Below, in pieces: positions 50,129-61,320 of a stretch of 64,000 bases of DNA. The notes under the pieces were generated by a model, which made no database searches, had not been told where the DNA came from, and saw nothing but the letters and a program-made list of their open reading frames with translations. The first letter of the stretch is position 1. Each line of letters begins with the position of its first letter. This stretch comes from Pelargonium tetragonum (lineage: Eukaryota; Streptophyta; Magnoliopsida; Geraniales; Geraniaceae): NCBI GenBank assembly GCA_036897445.1, contig JAYMTL010000041.1, positions 1 through 64,000 on the forward strand, read 5' to 3'. A program made the position numbers and the translations under genes.

Positions 50129-53100
50129 TACACTTTCTACGAATCGCCAAGATTCTATAGACCCGGACTCTAACGGGGCAAACTTATGTTAGTGTCTCAT
50201 TTCCTTAACTCTTATACAAAAACTACAACTGAATTTCTTTCTTGGAAATAAAAAAAGAGGAACGTAAGTAAGTAGCTGAGTAAGTGACTAGTATCCGCCA
50301 CTCCTTTTTCGTGCAGTTAAGTACTAAAGTAACTATATATTTCCCTTTCAGGTAACCCTTTAGACGATAGCTTTTGTAAATAATAAACAGAATAATATCC
50401 AAAGTCCTTGCAAGTAAGAAGTTAAAAGTCTGTCTTGCCTAAGTTTCTCTTACAGTTTATTGGAAATATCTTCTTTTATAAAAAGTGAGGTATTTGAAGA
50501 CAAGGAGTACCCGAAATATAGATATACTAAAGCTAAAGTTGTGTTTCCCGACAAGCCCAACGATGTAAACGCTAAGTATTACAGTATTACCCCAAGCCTT
50601 TTTTTAGTTATCTGCGAACTTCCATTTTAAATTGCCCGAAAAAACTTACCTAGTTTTGAGCTAATATATAAGGGGACTCTCGTTACAAAACCAGTTTTAG
50701 TTCTGCTTTGAATTGATGGGCAATCTTAGCCTCTTTTGTGCGCTAAGGTAATTACAGATCTTTTTTTAACGGGCATTGTTGTAAAATTTACAAAAAGAAA
50801 AGGAAAATCATACCTCACGGCTTAAGGTCACGAAAGGGGCCGAGCGTTTTCAATTAAAAGTTTTACATTCTTTTTCGGCTTTGTCTAACCAAAAGAGGCG
50901 GACCCCTTGGAAGGCACTAAAAACTCTGCTTTTTTGTTATGTTGAAAAGGCACCCATTTATTGGATACTCTATAACAAAAAAAGTATAGAAGAAAATTCC
51001 TAAATAAAATATGAATACCAAAAACTTAAGACTTTTTCAACTGAGTAATAAACGAGTTTCTCTGATCGAACTAAACTTCCAGGTACACCTGTATTTATAC
51101 AAAAAATGACAAGCCAACCTTTTTTAGACTTTATCCCAGTATCAGGAGTCTCCTAATTTGTTTAAACAACCTTGAGGGCAGCATATGATTATATAAAAAG
51201 ATCACCTTATTGCACAAAGAAAAAGGGCCTTAAAGCTTTATTCCCTATAAAAAGAAAAGTAAGAGTTCCTTGCCGGGAAGTTTTCTTATTGTTACTATGT
51301 TTTACCTTCCAAAAGCTGTTAAGGGGCGCTTTTGTAGTTCCTAGGATCTTTTAAATAAATAATATATGAAAGGCATTTATCAGCGGACTCCTACTGCTGT
51401 ATTAAAAAGATAAACGAGGTCTATGGTGCATCATAAACAAAAGGAATAGTCTCAATATAAAATCTAAGTAGGAGTCTTTAAAAACCCCTATCACACCATT
51501 AGAACGTATCTTTAATAAAAGTTAGGGATATTCAAGAGCTTAACCTAGGATAACTGTACGGGCCTTCAAATATAGACTTTTGTTATACTGTTCTTATGAC
51601 CTTTATGTACTAGAGGCAGGTAAGAATTTCTTCATTTATTTCGTTTATAAAGGACTTGTTCCCAAAACTCCGGATTGCTTAGCAGAAGAATGATTTTTAG
51701 TAAAAAAAGAGCTTCGAAAGGCCGGGGTTGGGTATAAAAAAACTAGGAAGGGTGTGTTAGACCTATAAATATTACTCTGTTCCTTTAATAAATATCTTAA
51801 AGAAGCTTGTTCCTTTATGAGATTGAGACGCTCAAAAAAATCCTTGTATAAAACAACGTAGAATTAAGCTCTTTACATCTATTTTTTACAAGTTTCTTTT
51901 CTTTTTCCCGATATAAGGTTACTCATGGTGCCTTGATTAACACTGCCAGACTCTACAATAAGGGTTTCCAATAACAGGAACTACTCTCCATGGGAAACGG
52001 CTATCAGCATTACTCTAGTTTGAACCTAGTTCTTTTTCGATTTCTTTTTATCCTTACTTTCAAGAAAATCACAGGACTTAGTACTTTCTTCAGAGTTCTT
52101 TATGAGTATGCTGGAGTTGTTACATTATCTTTGTTTTCTATGGGGTCTAATAAAGAAAGCGCTGGTTATTCTTGTTTTTAATCTAGGTCATGTGCAAGAG
52201 TGTCCCTGAAGATAGATATTTTGAAGCATCCCTGTATTAGAGTAATTCCCTCTTTTATTGTATTCATGAGGTCTACATTCTTTTTCATTTTTAATAAACG
52301 AGGCTAGTATAGCACAGAGTAAAGTCACCTAGAACTAGAACTTTGCTGGTTTGCTAATTCCAAGCAATAAAGAATTAAGAGAAGAATCTATTCTCAAGGA
52401 ACCCTGCTCACTAGGAAGATTGCAGTATACCCCTTGCACTGGGAAAAGAAACTCCCCGAAGTGACGAGTAGACTATATATTATGTCCTATTACGTTAATC
52501 TTGTTTTATCTGTACTTCGCGGTTTTCCTACTATGTGCTCCCTAACCTCTCCAAAAAATTTTAATCTCATTCAGCAACTAAATTGTAAGGATCTCCTTTA
52601 GGGTCTAGTAACTTAAAACACTTTACCTCTTATTCTACTGCTATATTACTACAGACAAATTTTGAAAGAGAAACTTCCTCTGTAAACCACTACTGCCTAA
52701 AAGCGCACACAAGAATCTTTGACTTACTTATCATTTATTCCCAACTCCACCTAACTAAAGTCCTCGGTCAAGTCATTAAAACCTTAAAATATCCGTGTAT
52801 TACGAGAGTGACTAACAAGAGTATATACTATCTAAGGCCGAACTTCCTTAAAAAAAAGTACTAGTAATGCTTAATGAGTCTTCATGTGTAATTAAAGTAA
52901 TATATATATAAGGTTAGGGCAGAGAAAAGTTATATTACAAGAATCCCTATTTATATTGCGCCTTTATCTTAGCTGTAACAGGTTATGCTTTCTAAGGAAA
53001 GTTTTTCAAAAAGTCTCCTTATTTAATTTAAATTAGGTGTTCTGGACTAATCATCTAAAAATACTAAACTAAAGAGTAAGACAGCAAATCCTTAGGGGTT

Positions 53101-54091
53101 CCCTTCTACTATAGCTACGACTTTTTAAGTAATTTATCTTCAAGCTATTTTGCAAACAAAAAAATGAGGAGTTTTTTTTTTATATTCGGATAATACAGGA
53201 ATGCGGGGGCTCCTAAATAAATGTCAAAATCCCTATAAGGAAGCTTTTTTTAGTATACGTAAGGCAAGGTGTCTCTAATTTTATTGCTCTATAGTTTGTA
53301 AGCTTTGAAGTAGCATCTATTTGAACTTACAAGTTTAAGAAAGGGCTTTTAGTGTCAAGCACGGGAGTCTCTTATATAATGTATAACAAAATCCTTTTCA
53401 TTATCTTTCATTTTGTCAGACCCCCTTTTTCGGACTATAATAGCTGCGTTTCTGTTAAAAAAGAATTCTTAGTAGAAAATACTACATGCTTGAAGTCTGT
53501 AAAGTATATTTATTTACCCCCTATATATCCACCAAAAGTCAGTCCAGAAAAGGGTGTTGCTATAATTATAAGACCTGTATCTCGATCGAGTCTCCAACAA
53601 TTAAGTAATCTAAGAAACTCGTACACGCGGGGTTTCTCTTCGTCAGTCATAAGGATATAACATGAAGCTAATGTTTGACACACAACTACAAGAATGCACT
53701 AACACTAATTCGATTAGAAACCATCAAGATTTATAAAAAAGGCTAGTGAGGAATTAGACTGACTTTGATGTTTCAGATTAAAAAGAAAAGCTTCGAGATT
53801 TCTAGACCCTTAAAATGAACTTCATACTCACATCATTTCACCTTTTATTAATCAAGTTTTTTTGTCTGTGTGCCTTGTCGAAACAAAAGGAAATCTTAGT
53901 AAAAATAGATATTACTGCCCAATAGGATTGATTCTTACATTCTGTATTTGAGATAAAATCCCTATTTAGCAGGGCTTCCCTACAGTTCGTAGTTTTTTGG
54001 GATTAGAAGCCTTGTGTTAGAGTATTCCTTTGTATCTTTAGAGGCTTTTCTAACTAATTAGGGAAATCGCGGGTTTTTAATCAAGGAAAAG

Positions 54092-54106
54092 AGGTAATGC
54101 AATTAA
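54092..54106 (+). repeat. 15-base dispersed motif, GCA form
   Basis: AGGTAATGCAATTAA is preceded by the purine run GGAAAAG. It lies 212 bases before the next copy on the same strand. Confidence 0.7.
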
Positions 54107-54243
54107 GTAAGAGCACTTAGGAAAAGGATCCTCGAAGGACCAAAGCAAATAGTAACTAAATAAGGACTAATAAAACGGGAATTTTCTTCTAGCTCCAAAT
54201 CCTCGCTTTCCCTACCTAAAAATATAATAAAATAGAGTAATAC

Positions 54244-54318
54244 ATACTATAATGACTATACCAACAATAAGTACAAGCTTATAGTAAGCTACAAAAAAGA
54301 AGGAGGTAATGCAATTAA
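54244..54318 (+). repeat. Motif-bearing segment homologous to 30,772-30,844 (GCA form)
   Basis: The motif is at 54,304-54,318, after the purine run AAAAAAGAAGG. CAAGCTTA lies 22 bases upstream and is preceded by TACTATAATGACTATA, as in the copy at 30.8 kb. Identity looks to be about 65-70% over 70 bases, judged by eye. Confidence 0.55.
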
Positions 54319-54583
54319 GATAATAGTCGCTAAGACAGGTTAAAGTAATATAAAAAGAAAATAGGTAGCTCGAAGTAGCTCGAATTTGTATTCTTAGTCT
54401 AAGGCTTTTATTCCTGGGTTTAGATATGGGGTCTTACAAAAGAAAGCCCTTCCTTTTTTAAGCTTTATTAAGAATACGAAAAAAAGTTCTTTTTAATTTA
54501 AGATTAAGCTGAAAGCAGGCAATAAAAGCGGGTATTCATAAGTTAGGAATCTGAAAAAGTAGGCTTTGGTTATATATAAGGTA

Positions 54584-54630
54584 AGTATGTACATTCATTA
54601 AAGTTGCCCTTCTTCGCAAAGCTACAGTCG
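54584..54630 (+). repeat. CCTTC-TTCG element, copy 3
   Basis: TATGTACATTCATTAAA, CCCTTCTTCG and GCTACAGTCG appear in the same order as at 27,366-27,422. It lies about 270 bases after the motif copy at 54,304 on the same strand. Confidence 0.45.
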
Positions 54631-57600
54631 AGAACAAGAATTTTTTCATTCTTAGGGCTTACTCCTTTCTAGATTCGTAAAACAAGGAACAAAAGGGACC
54701 TTAAACAACTCAATTTATTACTATCTAATTAAAAACCCAGGAAGTTCCATTAAAAAATCTTTCTTACTAGTTACTTTGCCGGGTTAAGAGGAAGGATAAC
54801 TCTTAAGTCTTATATAGGCAAGACTCTTATAAAGTGGTTAAACCTTGAGCTGTACTAAATTAAGGGATCCCCGCAGCAATGCGTATATAATATAAAAGCT
54901 CTGCCAGATAAAAAAATAGATGTCGTCTTTCGCTATCCGATTTTCATAAGGTTATCCACCGATATCCGATCGTGTTTAAACTCTTTTAATTTAATAGAGA
55001 AGTCAAATGTCGTATCAGCAGCATAGCCCTACTTTCGGTTGAGTTAAGATTGATAAACACATATTCAAATAACATCCATCCTTTGAGTGGTAAAGCACCT
55101 CCGCAAGTTATCGAGTGCCAGAGGTTCGAAGCTCTGTATTAGTTTATCTGGTTTAAGGCATCCTTGGCAAAGATTAAATAGTGTATTGAAATATTGACAA
55201 ACGACGTTGTTACGCTGCTCAAAGCAAGAGTTTTATAGCTTACTCTCTATCGAAAGAAACCCTTTTTCGGTAATTAAATTTTAGGTATGCTACTGAATTA
55301 CTTACACTTGGAAATATTAAGGAGATTCCTGTATTTGTTCAGTCATATGAACACCGCTAGTATAATAAGTAACTAAATATCTTACAAAGCCTGCTTTGAA
55401 ATATTACATAATTACTATAACCCGTTTTACTACTGAACTTGCACTCGCGTTGACTTGTACTCTCTTGGAAACCCTATTTGACTAAGTCCTTGGTTTGGTA
55501 AAGAAAAAGGATCTTTACTGTATTTCTCATTCCGTATTATTAATTTACGTAATGTCGAGCGGTATCGCGCCTCGTCTAATTAGTAAAAATTGGTTCAAAT
55601 CGCCTTCTTAGTAATCCCAGTTTGGGGACCGGACAGCGGGCCCTCTTTTAGAGGCTACTGACAAAATTGAAGGGGCATCAGCTTCTCTTTCTTTTAGCGC
55701 GTTGCTTTAGCTATTTTATTAGATTGATTTTCTATTATACTTATATAAGTTTAGGTTAGAGCTCCTATTGGAGTATCCCTACTGCAAACCAAAATCAGTA
55801 AGAACCTTGTACGATAAAATTACAAATCAGAGATTAAAGAAACCTTGTGGGTCTATTAACGGCAGTTTGCTCAACTCGTCCTATGATTTCCATTATCTGA
55901 AAACTTATTGGAATACTTGATATATAGAGTTTGGACTTCTATATGATAGAAACTGAGTTACAAAACGAGTTGAATAAAATTCCAGGTGTACAAGGGATTT
56001 AGCGGATCCTGTTCCTTTTTAGGCAAAGAATTGAAAGTAACTCCTGTTGTAAACAAAGAAAAGAATATATAGGTGAGAATAAATGAAATTCCTACTACCC
56101 TGCATCTTATAAAGTTATATGTTTAATCAATTAAGCGCAGGTCTACTTACAGGGAAGTAATTACGTCATATTAAAGGTTCTGTTGTCCGAATGAATCTAA
56201 AAAAAAAGAGTGAAATGAAGATCGCACAAAGCTAAAGTAAAAAAGGAAGTACAGAACAGAGAATTTTTATAGGGATATGCGGGAATCCTTAATTCAATAA
56301 ATAGAGATAGCAAAGAAAATGATATAAAATTGTTCACAATAAAATAAAGACTAGCCCTTAAAAAGTACTTTTTAATTAGGATTTTGTGGAGTAGTAAGTT
56401 TGACTTTCTCTGGAAGTTTTTAAAGTAGTTGACGCAGCCTTGCCTGATAAATTCTAATTAGGGAACTCCTTTGATTGTTTAAATAAGGATAAATTAACTT
56501 CCTACAACCTGCGTTCTGTACTTTTTGGTATGTGCTTTTGTACTTCTTACACTAGATTTTAAGTGGTTACGCTTTTTTAGGAGTTGGAATAATATAAATT
56601 TAGTAATTATTTCTTAAAAAACCAACTTTGTTTGGTACCTAAAGAATTTAGTTTAAGAAGATTTCAAGTAAAGTCTCCGAAATATAAAGGTATAGTATAG
56701 GTACTATCAAGTATAAGAATAAGTCGTTATTTTCTACATTAACTTTAGTAGCTGGTAAAGTCTTCCCTATTTCAGAAAAGGGGAGAAAAATAAGGGGCCT
56801 CCCTGTCTATTAAGTCTAAAGTAGGGTACCGGAATCCGGATATAAAGTATAATCTTTCAAATTTTTTAAGGAAATTCATATAAGTGTAGCAGTATTCAAA
56901 GATAAAGAGCTCGAAAGTAGACTTAGATAAGAAAGTAATATACCTTTTCTCAGCCTCTCTAAACTGGATGTAACTACCACTATAAGTGTAAAGAGAATTT
57001 GTTTAATTAGTAACTATCTGACTGAGATTTGGGTTTATGCAGGAGAATCTACTTCGCAACAAATTTCTTGCCCCCCTTGAAAGGACCGAACTGCTTTTAG
57101 CTATTAGAAAAAAGGAGACTCCTCTTTTCATTTTAAGAATTAATTCTATTTAGGAGTTTTGTAATTTACGTCATAACGACTTTTTAGTTAGTAGGAAGTC
57201 TCGCAACCTATATATAACTGAGTGCGCCCCTCTACATTACAAAATGGAGTAGAAATTCTTAAAGAATCAATCCTAATCTATTATAATTTTTTAATATTTC
57301 ATTTGTGTCATAAGCTTTCCACAGGCGTAGTAAATAGTGCTGCTAACAAAGGAATTCTTGAGAGGTTTTATTCTCGTAATATAAAGGATTCCTCTTTAGG
57401 ATTTGTGTAGTACAAATAAGGGCAATCTAAACTTAAAAATATTGGTTTATCGAGTTATGCAGGAAATGTAAAAAGAGCTTTCTACACTAGGAACACTTAT
57501 ACGTTCGACTGCTGAAATTTTAGAATACGGGGCTTTTTCAGCTTCAATTAAGGTTCCGATTTATGTGGGTATGCATGAACTTGTTTTAGAGATTAGTTAA

Positions 57601-58340
57601 TCACAATGAGGTCAAATTAAGAAAAGAGGAAAAATCCATAGCTACGCTAGTTTATGTCTAAGCTTTATAGCGAGAAATTTTTTGATTCAGGAGGGGACTC
57701 TTGGATAAATTGACTCTAAATTCAATTTTACACAAGGTAATAGGTTAACAACCCAAGAATATCAGGAGTGCTCCTGTTTCGGTGGATAATAATCTTTTTA
57801 GTTTTTCTTTAGTCCTAAATTTAACAGGTATTGGAATAAATATAGGATTTGCGGGGATATCTCCCTTTAACTTACGAGATATATAATTTGAAATTACCAT
57901 CACTTCTGAATTCTGGTCGAGTTCCTTTTAAAGCTCTTCCTTAGTATTAGCTTGAACTCAGTAGCAAAGAACTCGTGAAAAAATTGGATCTGGCAGATGT
58001 AATTTACTCTTTACCTGCCTGGTACACAGGAGTTTTGTTAAAAAAGTTCCCTTGTGGGTTACTCATATCAAAATAATACTGCAAAAAGGTTTTCTTAGTC
58101 TAGGATTCTTAAGTAGATAAAAAAGGTTATACTCGGTTTTAGAGAGTTAAAAGACAATTCTTAAAAGTACGTATCTATAAGGAGGCAATCATTATCTCTA
58201 AAATTACAAACCAAAGTAGCGTGAAGCAGCATTTTGGGGCTCGGTAAGTATCTACAGCATTACTATCCAGTAAAACCCTATAAACCTAGAAACAGGGGAA
58301 CTGAAAAGCAGCTTAATACTTTTCAGTAAAAGCTCACAAA

Positions 58341-58355
58341 AGGTAACGTAGTTAA
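58341..58355 (+). repeat. 15-base dispersed motif, ACGTAG form
   Basis: AGGTAACGTAGTTAA is identical to the copy at 29,816, and GCAAACAG follows shortly after as it does there. Confidence 0.55.
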
Positions 58356-61297
58356 GTTAAGCAAACAGTTTCTAAAAAATTTCCTTTTCGTTAGTTTAGG
58401 GTACTTCTAAGGTCATAGTATTTTAGAAGAACTTTTGCTATAGGCATTAAAGTTTTGGAAAAAAGAAAGACTTAAATCCGAGTTAAGGCCTATTTAGATT
58501 TAAGTTAAGTAGTCTATTTTGTCAGTACTCTACATTAGCATTCCCTGTTGAGTATAAGAGATTACAATTATAAAGGAATCCCTCTAGACCTTTTAAACAC
58601 TTATCTTTTTATATAATGGGTTTTTCTTGATGTTTTAAGAAGTTTTTTGGGTACATTATAAACCTTTTCCCTCTTTAAGAACTCTCCTTTGTTTAGTCAA
58701 AAATACCCGGGGTGGCTTTCTTTTAAATAAAAACTTCAATTTTTGGGTAAATATCCCATTCCCAAATTCTAGATTAGTTTAGTAAAAGGGAGGAAATCCT
58801 TGTAGCTCACACGCAAAACCTATATTGTTATTGCTTCCCGTTGCTATAGTCTTAAAAATCTTAAAGGACTTTTAGTATAAAAAGTATACAAGTTGACTCG
58901 AATCGGCTCGAGTTAATTATAAGAAAGTAGTTAAGACATAGAAGCTGTTGCTTGTTAAGACCCCTCCCCTTTTGTGGAATAAGTTTTTTATTCCCGGGAT
59001 TCTATATTAAATTAATTACTCTTTATGCACCCCATTTAGCCCTGTGTTTTTCTTTTTAAAGCTGCTTTTTAAGTTCCTAAGTAGGAGAGCTCCTCTAAAA
59101 TTTTGTTTCACTTTCAACCTTACTTTATTATAGGACATACTGCTTGATCGTAACATCGAATTGGTAACAGAGCCTGCCCGCCTAATTTTTCGGATCTCGG
59201 GAAAGATAAAAATAGAATTACAATACAAGGAGTAACCCTTAGAGCTAGTATTTTGAATTCGTTGTTCAATTCAAAGCGCTTAATTCTTGTTGACTTTGCT
59301 TTTTATACAAGGGATTTCCTTTAGTCGAGCATTTGGATTAAAGGGGTCTAAATTATATGCTTGCTAAACCTATAACCCAGAACGAGTCGGTTTATAAAAT
59401 TATTATACCAAAAACCTTTTTTAGCGTTTATAGATCAGTCGCTAAAGTTCATTTTGAGACCCTAAAATCACTTCCAAAGACAACACATTTCCTCGATAGT
59501 CTTTTTCTAAGATTTAGGGTGGAAAGGTACAATACGGGAAGAATTTCTTTAACCAGTATGGGCTTTTTAGAAGGAAACCTCTGCGAATCCTAGGAGAATC
59601 TGGATAGTTTTTTTGTATTAGTACCGTTAACCTTACACTATAGCACCCAACAAGAGGAAAAACTTTAGCTTTTAAAATGTCCTTAACCAGAGTAAAATAA
59701 CAGAGTAAGACACTGGTTCTACTTTTCTTACCAGCTTTTACTTGAACTAGCTATATTTGTGCTTGGGAAAGAACTCTCTAATAACTTATAAATAACAAAA
59801 AAACCCTATAACTTTAACTCTTATGTAAGTGCAGAGCAAGCAAAAGGACTTCGTTACTACTTATAAAAGACCAGAGGACCCCTTTATAGATATTGCTAGA
59901 TTAGGATTTCTATTCGTTAGACGCTAAGTTATCCCTTTTAAGGAAATTCCATTATTCTAAATAAAAAGGAATCCATCTTTATTAAATATTAAAAAGAATA
60001 AGGGCTGAACTTTATAGAATAGCTTTTATCCTCAGTTAAGATACTATGCAGTTTCCCTTTTTTAAGCTTTTAGAGCCTGCTTTCAGAGGTTTTAGAATTA
60101 TCCTGTTTGTTTATTTTGTGGAATTGGGGTTAAGTCTAAGTCAAGGAAGAACTGCAGCATTTTAAACTTTATTCTAGCTAGAGTAAAACCCGGGGAACAC
60201 CAGGTAAGACAAAAGACTACATTTCATATCGTGATTTCCCTTAATTCTATTTTTTCTCTACAAGAAGACAAGAGGCAATAACCTTAATAAGCTATATTAT
60301 AAGCAGGTAAACCTGTAAACTAAAAAGGGTTACTTTCCTGTCACAGCTTCTAAGCAAGGTCTTATGTGTCTTACTATATATTATGCGACTTGAACTCATT
60401 TGTGTTCCTGTGTTTCCAGGTTTCAGATAATAAAAGAAAGGGTACTTTGTTAGGGAGTCTAGAGAACTAAAGCGAAGGCTGTTTTCTTCCTGATCTAGTG
60501 TAATATAATAAAGTCACAAAAGGAATTCTAAAACAGAGGGGGTTCCTTTACGTTTTTACATTGCAACAGCTATTTCCTTGGATGTACCGAATGCAAGAGA
60601 AACCAATTCTTTCTAAATTAAAGGTTTCTAATCTTGGATATACTTTAAAGGTAAGTTTTTCTAAACTTAGAATCTTAGAATTAAGTTGTTGTAGCTCCTT
60701 AGGATATTTATATTGGGATCTCAAATCTAAGCGGTTTTTGACCAAAACTTTACCTCAGGTATTCCTACCATAAAAAGGCAGTATTAAATAAACTTAAAAT
60801 TCTTTCGAATAATTTATTCGCCCTAGTTTTAACAGGAAGATGATGTATCCGAAGCGTACCTTTTTATTGACTTAACCCAGTAAGGGGTTTAACTGCTCCA
60901 CCGGACTCTAATTCTGCTAGGGAACTCCCTTAATATTAACAAACTGGAAATTTTCTTCTTTCTCACAAAGAAACTTTTACCCTTAATTTGAAAAGAATCT
61001 AGTCCTAGTTTACCCGGGAAGCTTGCAGGCAATTTACCTGGTTATAGGGCTTCCTAAAAAATCGTGGGATTGCCAACATGAAAAAGAGGTAAATTCTTTG
61101 AACCCTACCCAAAAGCTAGACGAAGCCCCACAAGAAAGCGGACTTAGCCTCGTTTAGTCCCTTCTTAGCGTAGATTAACCTTTCTGCCCCAGCCCACACA
61201 CTTTTTAAGCATTTTTATTTGATTTAGTTGCCATAATGGAGAGTAACGAGGTTCTAAAAACGCTTATATATACTAGCGCGTCCGTATAAGTCCCCTA

Positions 61298-61320
61298 ATA
61301 TATATATATATATTATATAT
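61298..61320. repeat. (TA)n microsatellite
   Basis: A nearly pure TA run of about 23 bases with one interruption. It is the longest simple dinucleotide run I noticed in the window. Confidence 0.8.

Larger units (their letters stand above)
47110..54060. other. Featureless RIP-like DNA with two motif copies
   Basis: No gene is recognised. It contains the motif copies at 48,724 and 50,114. The open frame at 53,379-53,660 is judged a chance frame. Confidence 0.4.

Noticed and set aside
53379-53660. Open frame of 93 codons from its first ATG, with a hydrophobic N-terminus and two cysteines, considered as a small secreted protein
   Set aside because: AT-rich DNA gives hydrophobic starts by chance, there are only two cysteines, and nothing nearby suggests a promoter or introns. 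Small effector genes are known from fungal AT-rich isochores, but this is too weak to call.
55085-55136. tRNA-like stretch with GAGTGGTAAAGC and a TTCGAA loop on a 5-bp stem (55,119-55,136)
   Set aside because: The T-loop would be eight bases long, no acceptor stem pairs, and no anticodon arm forms. At most it is a decayed tRNA-derived fragment.
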